Shown: in pieces, positions 51,655 through 62,872 of the stretch
Numbering within the stretch: position 1 is the first letter of the stretch
How the letters are laid out: each line of letters opens with the position of its first letter
Assembly (NCBI GenBank): GCA_000328365.1
Contig: KB303456.1
Coordinates: 32,337-96,336 of the forward strand
DNA: 64,000 nucleotides
Direction: 5' to 3'
Origin: Capitella teleta
Lineage: Eukaryota > Annelida > Polychaeta > Capitellidae
Notes under the pieces: model-generated
Seen by the model: only the letters and a program-made list of their open reading frames with translations
Databases searched by the model: none
What the model was told of the DNA's origin: nothing
Translations under genes and position numbers: made by a program

Positions 51655-51754
51655 AAATGGTGCATTTACACTGATTTGGATCTTTTCGAGTCCGGTGATG
51701 TCATAAATGGTGCATTTGCACTTATTTGGATCTCTTCGAATCCGGTGATGTCAT
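51655..51754. repeat. Head-to-tail 50-bp duplication upstream of the leader exon
   Basis: Two exactly adjacent 50-base units differ at about five positions. Each contains GGTGCATTT, ATTTGGATCT and TCCGGTGATGTCAT, the last including a CRE-like TGATGTCA. The pair lies 260 bases upstream of the exon acceptor at 52014. Confidence 0.85.
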
Positions 51755-52024
51755 TTATCAACAGGTGGCTTTCGTGTCTCCCTCCATCTCGCCTGTTGCC
51801 TAAGTCTCCTGTGCTTTAAGAAATGGGAATTACACGCCGTATTTTGCAGCTTTGCACGTGAAGTCCCAATGCAAACGAAATATCTGACTATAAATCTATC
51901 CATAGTTGCAAAGCACGAATAGAAATATCGATGAAATCGCACATTTATTCGTCAAAGTGATTTGTCAAAATTTCTCTTGATCATGTCTCTGATGAATGCA
52001 TTTTTATTTCACAGATCAACCGCC

Positions 52025-52211
52025 ATGCCTGTTAGTCGTGCGGCCGCGTTGGCAGTGGTTCTCCTGCAGACGACAATCGTGTTATGCGAAGGGGGTAAGG
52101 CCGAAGATATTATTCAAAATGCGTACGGTGAGCTAAGCTTGGGAGAGTTACGTAACTTGGAAGACTACCTCGCAGAATATTATTTTAATTCACTGATATA
52201 TTCTAATGATG
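52025..52211 (+). CDS. Leader exon of a neuropeptide precursor (signal peptide and pro-region)
   Basis: After the acceptor TTTTTATTTCACAG (AG 52013-52014) the exon reads ATCAACCGCC and then ATG, a good start context. It encodes 62 residues: MPVSRAAALAVVLLQTTIVL is a signal peptide, with likely cleavage after the Cys or in the following EGG. It is followed by an acidic, helical pro-region containing AEDIIQNAYGELSLGELRNL and ending NSLIYSND. The exon ends one base into a codon at G|GTGAGT. Both the PXFVamide exon (61092) and the EFLGamide exon (62403) enter in this phase, giving Val or Ala at the junction. An in-frame ATG at 51983 would add 14 residues if the upstream acceptor is not used. The shared-leader role is inferred. 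Confidence 0.8.
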
Positions 52212-54189
52212 GTGAGTTGCTCTTTTAATTGCAGCCACAGCATGTTGTTTATCTTTTAATGTTGTCTGTGTGTCGCAATGTTCGTATGTATGTGATATCA
52301 TGATCCATCATTCTGATGGGCTGAGATTAAATCTAAGCTTCGAATTAACAGCGATTTCCTAATGTGTGCAGCATATGGACGTACATTCAGATCAGCTAGG
52401 AGTGTACAGATATCGGAAAACAACGGATGACGAATATCGGATATGCGGGATCGTAATTTGATATCCGATCGGGCACAGCATGGTGTACGTAATATTTAAT
52501 TTGTGAACCATGAAGTACTCTGAAATCAAACAATAAGCCCCAATAAATGGAATGTCTGGTAATAATTATATGGTTTTTTTTTAAGTCAAGAAAAGTGGGA
52601 ACGAATTGAAAACAACACCAATGGCAATAATAATAATAACAACACCGAACAGAAAATTATGTCATAGGATATTATTATTATTATATATACAATTATGTAA
52701 TAGGATATTGCTAAGCACGGCAGATTTCTATACCGTTGAACTAAATAATTATGCATGTGTTTTACTGCAGACTGACCAAGTTGCGTTTTCAAATTGCTTC
52801 CTAGCATTTATGCTCAGAATTTCAGCGAAGCAATTCGGAACACAACATCTAGTTTCTGGGTCACTGATGTTCATCTCCAAGTCAATAACTCGAGCACCGT
52901 GTGCTGTTGCCTATAGTAATATTCAGTATAAATTCTTCACAACGAATCTTGATCAAAACAGCGGCGCAATGCAACAGGAATTGCCTCAATCAGAAGATGT
53001 CGTCAGACAAATGCCATTCTCTAAAGTTGCCAAAACTTGCCGTGTTCATGAAAAGGCAGAGGCGGACTGTGTGTATTGTTGATTGGCATTCTATGTTTAA
53101 TCTTTATGAAAGACGGCGAAGCATTCATTAATGATTAAGCTTATTTTGCATTCTAAAAGACTAGCCTCCAAACTGCATGTCGCCCATTCCAGCCAATCAG
53201 TCGCGGAGGGCTGACCTTTAAGCTCTGATACGCATACAGGTTCAAATATATTAGATACCTATAGCTACTACGACGAGTGTAACAAAGGTTATACAAGGTG
53301 ACTATAATCTAAAATTATTTGAATGCTGTGACATTTTAATTTGGGGCACACACTCGTTGAACAACAGCCAATTAGTTGTAGTTGAGCCATGTAACAGAAT
53401 TTGGTTTTCACAATCGATCAGATGAAATGATTTTTGTTCGAATAAACATTGTTCAAAGGTAACACTACCGCACAGTATTACGCAACCTAATTCATATTTG
53501 CCGTGAATAGAAATATAGCACAGAACTTTATTTGACGACATGATTCAAATATACTTGAAAAATGAAATCTTCCCAAGTGAGCACAACATCGAAGATGCTT
53601 AATCGAGCACGCATGCATATCAATGTCCATACAGGCACCACATTTCGACACGATGGTGTCGACGATCATCGGGCTTTCGAGGCCGCGAAATTTGAACCGG
53701 TAATTGGAATCAAACCCAAGGTTCTCTGCAGGTAGATAAGGTTTTCATCCGGATTGCTTCATACATCATTATCAATCAACACGGGTGAAAAACATAACGC
53801 TAATTGTACCCATGCGTTTCCTCAAAATCATAGAAATAGAAATAATAGAGTGCGCCATAAGCCGCATAACAATGGGCGTGTCTTGTATTTCAAGCACGTA
53901 CAAGGCTTCAGAAAGCTCATCACGGGAATTGAATCAGCTCGTTCAGTCATTGTGCTCATTCAGACTAACGCTAGATGCACCCTCGGTAATCGGCATCCTA
54001 ACCGAATCTTGGTTAAAAACCTCTTTTGCTTCGAGTTGAGGCCATATTTCCTGGAATACAATAATGCAAGAGAAATCTGTTCCAAATTCTCTTTCCTTAA
54101 TCTCTTGTGTGTACACGTGTAAAGAATACAGATTACCATAGAGTTATTATAGCCGGACTATAATTGTATACGTATAGGAGCACTAGTTT

Positions 54190-54510
54190 GAAGAGGACTG
54201 TTCATTTCGGATCCTCTCCGTTTTGATTTTATTATTGGCTTCTATGAATAATAAGATATTTATTATTTAAACTATTAGTCAGCTGCGAATAAAACTCCAG
54301 ACCAAATAATATGCGACTTCCTTACTCGAGACAAGGGCAAGATTTCTGTTATCAGAACTACAGGAATGACTGCTCATTCGTAGCTCAAGTGTTCAAAGGA
54401 GATTTGATGTGATGACATCACAACCGTACGATATCCAACACGAGATGAAACAGAGATTTTTAACCTCTTTTGTAATTTTCATCTAGTTAGGAATTAGCCC
54501 AGAGCTAGCA
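54190..54510 (-). repeat. Dispersed repeat C, partial copy
   Basis: GAAGAGGACTGTTCATTTCGGA, split here by small changes, then CTTACTCGAGACA, TGCTCATTCGTAG and TAGGAATTAGCCCA follow the order of the 31-kb copy, with about 100 bases of different sequence inside. Confidence 0.5.
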
Positions 54511-56477
54511 GGCGTGACTTTTGACATGTGTTGGTCAGATGGCGAATAATATATGCTTGGAAATACATCGTCTATATTAGTATAACCGTTATTCGCAACT
54601 TTCTCTTTAATGTAAACCTTATTATATAATAAGATATTAAAACTTGTGTGGAATTCCTTCGTGGAATGTGCTACTGTACCTTTTCAATTTTCTACGGAGA
54701 TTCGAGTTACTTCTTCCTTCCGCGTAATTACTATTCGCGTTTGAGAAGTAAGTTTCATGTTAGCGGGTAATCAGTGATGTCCCCGTTATCGCTCACTAAG
54801 TTTGCAATCCCAGGCTGCTTTGCGACTTCCGGCGGTTCGTACGATATGTGATTATAGCCCTCAGTGAGTCTGCCAGCCAATCAGCCTTGTGTATTTGAGT
54901 GCATAATCCGTGCATAATGAATGCGTATACGGTATACATAAACAAATAGCATAGATCACTCTCGCCATTCACCCAATGCTACGATCTCAAAATGCAATTT
55001 CATAACGCAATCGCTGATTGGACATTATGATGACCTGCTTAAGAATAGCTCAATTATCGCCTTTAAGCAGAATTTTAAAAAATATTCTTTTGAAGCGCAA
55101 AAATTACATACAATGTTTCAAGCGCTCAAAAAGCATGTGTTGAAACAGGATCAGATAAGATGTGCGCTTTCTATAAATTTTGTTCGCAGTTATCTAAGTT
55201 AAACGGTCCATGATTGCATTAATACCAGTACAATGCTTACTCAAGAAGGCACCCGTGCAACAAGAGCCTTTGTAATATCATCATGAAAATCTGTGACGAA
55301 TGATGCATAGTCATTGGGCCTGAAACAATAAAAGCATTTTACTCATTATACTGTATCGAAAGTTCGTGCCAGATAAATCCACAGCATGATCTACAAACCT
55401 GAGGATGAAAGAACGATTGCTTTGGGGAAAAATAAGCAGAGCTTAGAAGCCAAAAGCAAAATCGTGAATGAGACGGCTCAGCAGTCTATGTTGCGTTCAG
55501 AGCTATTTCAACACACAACCCATGAACTAGGAACATGACAAAGGCGGAGCTCCTTCGAGAGCAACAGGATTGCTGGATGCGAATCTACTTTTCAATTGGT
55601 TTCCTAGAGAAACAAGATGATCGGTGATAGATGAGCACTATAGAACTGCTTCGCAACCTTGCATGAGGCAGGCATATTTGTATACTGAATATTTCGTATC
55701 TGGATCGCTACCGATTCAGAGAATGAAGGTCAAGGTCAAGGTCGGGGGGTATTGCGTGACTTGTTGACCGAGTGTTGAAATTATTGTGTGTTACTTCACA
55801 GATAATCCACAGATATTCATAGTCTGTGATCTTCTTTGGTGTCGATGGTCATTCTATTACTTGATTCACTGTTTGATCTCATTGATGACATTCATCTTGT
55901 GTGGAAGGCATTCCTTTATGGTGATTTGCATATGAGATAAAAAGCGTGTTCTTCATTATATCAATGGGAGTCAGTTGTTAGCATATAACATTATCAGTAC
56001 TTTCATAATTCACATCATATAGTGGTCGAATTACGTACATTTGACTGGCGGAATGTCCTCATTCAAAAGCTCGTGAATGATATCAGCGTTCGATTTCACG
56101 AAACAGAAAAAGACACCTTTGAGAATGATCTCGAAGCTTTCAGTGATGACGCGTTTCTGGTTACCTTGGCAACTTTATAAGCCACCAATTTGTTTGCCTG
56201 AGCAGTACCTCAATGGCTAAATGCGGATGCAATTGGTTTCATTTTCGGGATGACCTTCCCATTCGATGACCACTCAGATCTATTGTCGGACAATCATGCA
56301 ATAAGTAAAGAGTCAAGGACCTCCTCAATGACCGTCAATCGCTAAGTTCTGAAAATAGATAAAATAAAAGACGTCGTCTCACTGATGGAACTTCTGGCAG
56401 GGGGCGGAGCTTCGTCCTTTCGGCTGGCTTCTGAATTCTGGCAGTTCAGCAGAATATCGTACAGGTTGTGTTTGTTT

Positions 56478-56709
<232 letters not shown>

Positions 56710-58283
56710 TGAATGACGTTGCCAACCAAAGCACCGACGTCGAATGATAAACCGCCACTGTGCTGTTGGCCAATTGGCAAGCTCGGGCTTGACTTCTAAG
56801 TTTAGTTTCGGCGGAACATTTTTTATTTTCAAATTATGAACTTCTGTTCAACTTTAGGTCGAATACATGTTGATGTATACTTCTATTACATGCAACTTTG
56901 CCGGTTGCTCCCGTAACAGCATAATAAGTTATTCACAATTCTAAGATACACTATTGATTTATCTGCTATATCATAATATTAGGGATATATTTTCCATATT
57001 TATGTGATCAGAATTTTGAGGTTGGAATATGTCCTAACAAATTTTGCTTAGCCTGTCACATACAGTGTGGAATTAGGTGCAGTATTTCTTCATGTCGACT
57101 ATTTCTTTTGAGACTTTTCCTGTTCTCATGCAGAATTAATAAATTAAATTCTCTTAAATTCTGGAACACGAATAATAATAATAATAATTTATGTGACATC
57201 GCACAGTAAAAGGGTCCACATGTCTCCAGAAAACAAATTTGATGTAATTCTAGATTTGGATTTTGTGTTCAATTCCCTTCAATTGGATGTAAAAATTATA
57301 AGATTATACCAAATATTACCTAAGTTATAATCTTCTAAGCTATTAGACAGAAATTAATTGCACTCGATTGCCGATTCCGTTGATGGTCACGGAATCTGGT
57401 CGATAGACCGAAAGCTCACAAGCCTTTTATTCTGATACATATAGGATTAATTATTTTCAAATTTGTGGTTATTATCACACAGGTTATATTTACATGTTCA
57501 TCTAGACAACGAATAGTATTGGTATGTGTGCATTCGTGGCATTGTTTGGGTATCGTACGGCACAAATGGCGCATTCTGGCACGAGGCAACCTAACACGTC
57601 GTCTCAGACCAATGCCGCATCCAACAAGAGACTTCTTCTCCGCATATTGGCCGTGTGACTTGATCCCTGGGTGTTCTTCCATTATCTTCCTGTCTATTGT
57701 GGATTTGTTAGGCCCTCTAGGCAACCCTCACAGCGCAGTGAATCTCCCTTCAAAAGCGTTTATTTCGACAAGTTCCGCGAGGACATCTATTAGACTGGCG
57801 TTGGATTGAATGGCGAAGGGGTAGTCTCCCCACAACAGACGTCTTTCATCGGCAATGGGGTGAAACGAGCGGAAAGGACGTCAGACACCAGAAGCTAAAT
57901 TGGCGGGATATGTTCCCAGGTTTTGTTTCTCCCCTTGTAATGGGATTGAGTTCTCTAGGCGTAGGGGTAGATTTTGAAAAGTTCGTTTAGTGCAACTGAC
58001 TTACACGTATATGTTTTTATGGATGAAGTCGTATTCTTTGAATTATTATCCTTGGCATTAGTGGACATTCAATTGGTTCATTATGAACCATTTGACATTA
58101 TCATAAATGAGTATGGAGCACAGAACACACTCAAAACATATTATACTTGGGGCCCAAAGAAACGCCTAAATATTAGAAAACACTATAGATGACCATTAAA
58201 TATGTATGTTTCCAATGGTTATCATAATGTTATAGATGACCATTAATGGTGATCATATATACTAATAATGACCATTATTGATC

Positions 58284-58757
58284 ATTGATCATCGAACACC
58301 GGCCTCCTTTTACAAAATCGTAATGTCAGACCCGAGACTTTTAAAGCATCTTTTTTTTTTTTTTTTTTTAATCGCATCTGTCATCTATGGAATATTTTAC
58401 CTGCTTTTATTAGAGATTCGCCAACTGTTTCCGTTTTTAAAGATCGTTTGATTTTCTTTTACTTTTCCAAACTTGAGTCGTTTTACGATGTTTTTTAATT
58501 ATTGCACTACTACTTCTATTTGTCGTTGCACAAGGTCTTATCACGTTACTTGACTGGCGCCCGTATCACCCGAACGGGTTGGGTGGAGCCGTAAAACCCC
58601 AATCACTCACTCCATCACGTTACTTGATCTTCGTTACTTTATTTTGTCATCTTATTTTATCGCTGTCATGTGTTGATTATTTATAGGCTGTGCCTTTTTA
58701 TCAATCACATTTGGTTTTTGATGCCATTAATTTCAATAAATAAAACAAATAAAAAAT
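58284..58757 (+). mobile_element. 5'-truncated LINE 3' end inside the minisatellite
   Basis: The frame from 58370 reads NRICHLWNILPAFIRDSPTV, then SVFKDRLIFFYFSKLESFYD, and stops at 58496-58498. This is the classic LWN-LP...S...FK-L carboxy-terminus of Jockey/CR1-like LINE ORF2. A T19-20 run precedes it. The 3' UTR ends in an AATAAATAAAACAAATAAAA tail exactly where the minisatellite resumes. Confidence 0.75.
58554..58613 (+). mobile_element. Very short SINE insertion with target-site duplication
   Basis: Sixty bases of the SINE 3' end (CTGGCGCCCGTATCACCCGA ... GGGTGGAGCCGTAAAACCCC, CACTCACT) are flanked by perfect 14-base repeats, ATCACGTTACTTGA, at 58540-58553 and 58614-58627. It inserted into the LINE 3' UTR, so it is younger than the LINE. 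Confidence 0.9.
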
Positions 58758-59222
58758 AAATTCTGTACGCTTCCTACGGTTATCATATACTATAAATAAT
58801 CATTAATTCTGTATGCTTCCTATGATCATTGTATATTGTAAATGACCATTAATTATGTACGCTTCCTATGGTCATCATATATTATAGATGACCATTAATG
58901 ATCAGCATATACTAATAATGACCATTAATTCTGTACGCTTCCTACGGTTATGATATACTATAAATAACCATTAATTCTGTGCGCTTCCTTATGGTCATCA
59001 TATGCAAAACCTGTTTAGCTGAAGCATGTTTTTAATGCAACAATAATTAGTGAAATTAGATTAGTGTTAAGTGGTTTAATTAGAGCAAAGATCGACATGG
59101 GATCAATAAGTGAATTTATATTTCATGGAGGAGAGGGATGCGTATTAATTATGATGATTTCTGTAAGGCTAATATTTCATCACATTGACATAAAATATTG
59201 ATCTGATTGATCGCAATACGAT

Positions 59223-59272
59223 NNNNNNNNNNNNNNNNNNNNNNNNNNNNNNNNNNNNNNNNNNNNNNNNNN
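59223..59272. other. Assembly gap (50 N)
   Basis: A fixed-length run of 50 Ns within the long neuropeptide intron. The true size is unknown. Confidence 0.98.
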
Positions 59273-60179
59273 TATCGACATCTAATAACAGGCCTACCTT
59301 GGAAATTTTGAGCCATTGTTGTGGGATCTGATTTCCATTGACATGACACGTGCGTAGAGTATTAGGCCACCCGATATCCATCCAGCTCATTGCAGCCGTA
59401 ATCTCTGTCTCACATGGACACCGAAATCGACACTTCTCTTTAGCAATGAATCAAGAATCAACTCCGCATTAACCAGAGCTTCAAAAACATTGGTGCAATT
59501 CGTTGTATTCATATGTACTTGTTTGTTGCTGTTTTCATTGTTGTTGTTGTTGATGATGATGCACACCGGTGCATGTTTCTCCTGCTACTTTGGGGGAATT
59601 TACGGTTTTAATGAGCAAACTTTAAACAGTGCGTGTGGTGTGTTGCCTCGCGGCAGAGAACGTAGCACAAATGAGGGGAGATTTATCTCCAAAATTAAGG
59701 ACGGTCACGAATACCAATATTGCGCAACGATAATCAAGGGCTTTCATCGGCATTCACCTTTTAATATTAGAGCATGGTTTGTGTTGTGGCTATAAGATAT
59801 AAAACATACTAGTATTCTTGGAACTGATGTAATGATACAACACTCTCAGTAATAGATCTCCAGAGGAGCATCGCGATGGTTAAAACGATTTGATAGCTCC
59901 ATGTGGATTTCCTTAAGGATTAAGAGTAATAAAGATCAAAGAACTTCTTACTGGGATCCAATGGTAGAATTGTGCCAATTGTCATTGTAATTAAAGATGC
60001 TTTTGGGACATTTAGGAGCCTCCCGCCGACCAACAAGATCCCCCTTTTTGATTATTTGGGATACTCGATTCGTAGAATTACTCAATCTTATGATAACATA
60101 CAAGGACAAGCACGCTGCAGTCTATAATTGGTCATCTATGGATTCAGTACTCGGAGACAGGCTCATCCACACTCGCGTT

Positions 60180-60560
60180 TTAAAGAGGGCCTCTGATTGT
60201 TTTTAACTAGTAACAGGTGATAGAGGACGCATCCCAAGAGATAAATACGCCTCTTGACTAACATATTTTCAGACATTACGCTTGCTGTGGGCTAATTCCT
60301 AGATACATCGAATTTAAGAGGTTTAAAATCTCGCGTTCGATTTCAGACTGTGGTGACATGAAGAAGAAATTATCCTATTGTTAACAATGGGAGCCGTCGA
60401 GTGAGCAAATCTTTCAGCAGTTCTCATAAAAGAAATTTCCTATTCGTCTCATTTCAAGCTATTCTACCTGAGCAGGAAATTTGCATTATGATTTGTCTTG
60501 AATATCATTCACAATTGACACAAATTTTCAAAAAATCTCTCGTCACACACTCAAAAAACG
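60180..60560 (+). repeat. Dispersed repeat C, inverted copy
   Basis: The inverse of 31000-31391: TTTAAAGAGG, CCTCTGATTG, GGGCTAATTCCTAGATACAT, CATTCACAATTGAC. Its plus-strand frame (ILPEQEICIMICLEYHSQLT) resembles the minus-strand frame of the 31-kb copy (ILPEQESRILMCLEYHSQWT), which supports past coding capacity. Confidence 0.6.
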
Positions 60561-61091
60561 CAGAAATTGTGGGATTTTTAGGCAAACCTCACTCTTTCAT
60601 CACACCAAAGCATTTCAATAGGTGGACAAGTAATTCATTAAAACTAAGTTAATTAAATTACTTGTAGTTGTAGGAGAACATTTGTCGCTCATTATATAAA
60701 AATGTTGAAGCTCGCTTTTGTATGGACACCGTGCCTGTTTGGATGTTGACATAAACATTAAGGAACAAAAGAAAAAAAAATATTTCATAGTTAACAAAAG
60801 CCATTAATGTTTGCTATTATTTTCGTTAAATAGTGATATGCCCTGTACAAACTTCTGTGTGTCTTATAGTTGCATGATGCATGACTGGGATGGCACTATG
60901 TTCTTTTGGTCCGAAAAATCCCCGCATCAACTTTGGTGGTCAACGTTTTCAACATATTCTGTCGCATGTTAATAAATACAGATTATTATTTTTCTAGAAA
61001 GACGTCTGGAAACAGCCTGAATCAAAATTCAATTCCTTTGTTTATAACTATAGGGATGCTACTTTTCTTTATTTTACATGGATAGCCGCAG

Positions 61092-61906
61092 TTGATGACT
61101 ACTCATATCTACTGTCGTCGCAGCAGGGTAGTGTGCCAGGGCAGCCACAAAAGCGGGAGATCGACGAGCGGTTCTACCAACTAAGGAGGGCTCCCCCTCA
61201 CTCATCATATCCGAGAGGATACTACTTCACTATGCGCCAACGCAGGCCCCAGTTTGTGGGCAAGCGCGCTCTCGATTCTTTTACAGACTCCCTTGCACTG
61301 ATGAGCGCAAGCGAATTTTCTCAGCCACAGTCAAACAATATTCTGCACACAGGTGTGAAAAGGGCCGCTCCGAACTTCATCGGCAAGCGCGATGGTCTGG
61401 AGAAGCGAGCGCACATGTATATTGGTCGCCGGAGCCCAATGTCTGACCTGACTCTTGATGACTTTCTTGACGACACGTATAGTGAAGACCAGAGTAAAAG
61501 AGCTCCTATGTTTGTTGGGAAACGCAATCGTATGTTTGTTGGCAAGAGATTTGATGACGAAGATGACTTTCTCAGTTCTGAAGAGAAGCGTGCTCACCTT
61601 TTTGTCGGAAAACGTGAGCGTGAGGACATGGAACTACAAGAACTTGCCAAACTTCTCGAGATGGAGAGCTCTAAGCGTGCGCCTGCTTTTGTAGGCAAGC
61701 GAGACAGCTATGAAAACGAAGAAGACAAGCGTGCTCATACGTTCGTAGGCAAGAAGATGGCCCCTAGTTTCATTGGCAAGCGAAGAGCTCCAGGTTTCAT
61801 TGGACGACGACAGGCACCGGGCTTCGTTGGAAAGAGGAACTCTTTCAACATTGTAAAGCGGTCTGCAACAGAGGACTCAAACAATAGCGATCTGCAAGAT
61901 AACTAA
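61092..61906 (+). CDS. PXFVamide (Mytilus-inhibitory-peptide type) neuropeptide exon
   Basis: The exon starts after GGATAGCCGCAG, completing a phase-1 codon, and encodes 270 residues to TAA at 61904-61906 (333 with the leader). Eleven peptides precede Gly and dibasic sites: (R)PQFV, AAPNFI, AHMYI, APMFV, NRMFV, AHLFV, APAFV, AHTFV, MAPSFI, (R)APGFI and QAPGFV, all predicted to be amidated. They are separated by acidic spacers such as DSYENEEDKR. PxFV/PxFI-amides are the family of GSPMFVamide and GAPMFVamide from Mytilus, secreted transmitters that inhibit muscle and neurons in molluscs and occur across lophotrochozoans. An open frame runs upstream of the exon to a stop at 60995 but has no ATG, so a separate leader is required; the 52-kb exon fits in phase and content. 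The AH-type peptides and NRMFV are variants within the precursor. Confidence 0.92.
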
Positions 61907-62275
61907 AGCACCCTGTAAAGCTGGCTTGTAAATATCCATCAGGCGAGTATAGTACAGGATGATACACTTGTGTTGTCAAATTTTATGCCCCATTTCCTTT
62001 CAATGTTTTGGCTATCCAAAATGTTACCACATCTACTACGTGTTGAAATTCTGGAAAGCCATCGCATTGCCACTTTATAGATGAATCAATGATATATTCC
62101 ACTTTTTGTTTGGTTAGTATTTTTTTCATCGAGCACAGTAGGCAACATGTTTCTGAAACTTTATTGTTTTCCACCAATCACCTGTTAGACTCCTCTTAAA
62201 ACACGTGTATGATTTGGCTTTATTTTCTGGGTTTTTCCATCGTTTCAATTATAACCCATGTTTTGCTGCTTTCAG

Positions 62276-62280
62276 AGATG
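62276..62280 (+). other. Micro-exon-like sequence between the two peptide exons
   Basis: TTTTGCTGCTTTCAG|AGATG|GTGAGT puts a strong acceptor and a strong donor five bases apart (or three, if AGAG is the acceptor). Five bases between the leader and the EFLGamide exon would shift the frame off the peptides; three would add one residue and keep it. The donor context GATG|GTGAGT(A)TTGC nearly repeats that of the leader exon. It could also act as a donor in the PXFVamide 3' UTR. Confidence 0.35.
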
Positions 62281-62325
62281 GTGAGTATTGCAAGTTAATG
62301 TGTACTTAAGAGTAAGCTAACTGTT

Positions 62326-62347
62326 AATAAACAATTCACCTAATAAA
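62326..62347 (+). terminator. Poly(A) signals for the PXFVamide exon
   Basis: Two AATAAA hexamers (62326-62331 and 62342-62347) lie about 420 bases after the PXFVamide stop and 55 bases before the EFLGamide acceptor. This would let the first peptide exon act as a complete terminal exon. Confidence 0.6.
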
Positions 62348-62402
62348 CAGAATTAATAACGGATTTTTGCAACTGAATATTCATTATGCGTTTTTCTTTC
62401 AG

Positions 62403-62872
62403 CTCTGCTTCGTCCTTTATCACGATCTCCTGACCTTGTACCTTCTGACCTTCCCTATCTCGATGATGTCCCTTCAAAACGTTTTAATGAATTTCTTGGC
62501 GGCAAACGGAAAAGATTCAGCGAATTTCTCGGAGGAAAACGCAAGCGCAGTGCTGACAATAGATCCGGCGAATTCCTAGGTCGTAAGAGAAGTGCTGAAA
62601 AACGGTTCGGTGAATTCCTTGGTGGCAAAAGAAGTGCTGAGAAACGGCAAGGTGAATTCCTTGGAGGCAAAAGAAATGCGGAAAAACGGTTTGGTGAATT
62701 TCTTGGTGGCAAAAGAAGTACAGAAAAACGGTTCGGTGAATTTCTTGGTGGCAAAAGAAGTGCGGAAAAACGGTTTGGTGAATTTCTTGGTGGTAAAAGA
62801 AGTGCAGAAAAAAGGTTTAGCGAATTCCTGGGCGGAAAGAAGCGATTTAGTGAATTCCTTGGCGGGAAGTGA
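62403..62872 (+). CDS. EFLGamide (TRH-type) neuropeptide exon
   Basis: The exon follows TTTTTCTTTCAG and enters in phase 1 (xCT CTG CTT). It encodes a short spacer ending PYLDDVPSKR, then ten peptide copies to TGA at 62870-62872, 218 residues in all with the leader. Copies in order: FNEFLGG, FSEFLGG, SGEFLG-RKR, FGEFLGG, QGEFLGG, FGEFLGG three times, FSEFLGG twice; most are separated by SAEKR or a variant. Cleavage at KR and amidation at the last Gly gives FGEFLGamide and relatives. EFLGamide is the protostome counterpart of thyrotropin-releasing hormone and acts on TRH-receptor-type GPCRs (known from Platynereis). Copy 3 would give SGEFLamide, copy 5 a pyroglutamyl peptide; copy 10 ends GGK-stop and needs only carboxypeptidase. 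The exon has no start codon in frame. Its source of a signal peptide is inferred to be the 52-kb leader. Confidence 0.9.

Larger units (their letters stand above)
58194..59005. repeat. 46-bp minisatellite split by a LINE insertion
   Basis: The unit TTCTGTACGCTTCCTACGGT, ATCATATACTATAAAT, AACCATTAA recurs at 58761, 58807, 58853, 58929 and 58975 (46-base steps, with one unit 30 bases longer). Related units (ATGACCATTAA, TGTTTCCAATGGTTATCATA) lie before the LINE at 58188-58283. Confidence 0.8.

Noticed and set aside
59513-59620. MYLFVAVFIVVVV as a signal-peptide exon for EFLGamide
   Set aside because: It is built on a (GTT)n/(GAT)n simple repeat, and the nearest donor-like GT is in phase 2, not the required phase 1.
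62367-62579. Hydrophobic frame (LCFVLYHDLLTLYLLTFPIS) as the EFLGamide signal peptide
   Set aside because: It is in a different reading frame from the peptide copies in the same exon, so it cannot lead them.
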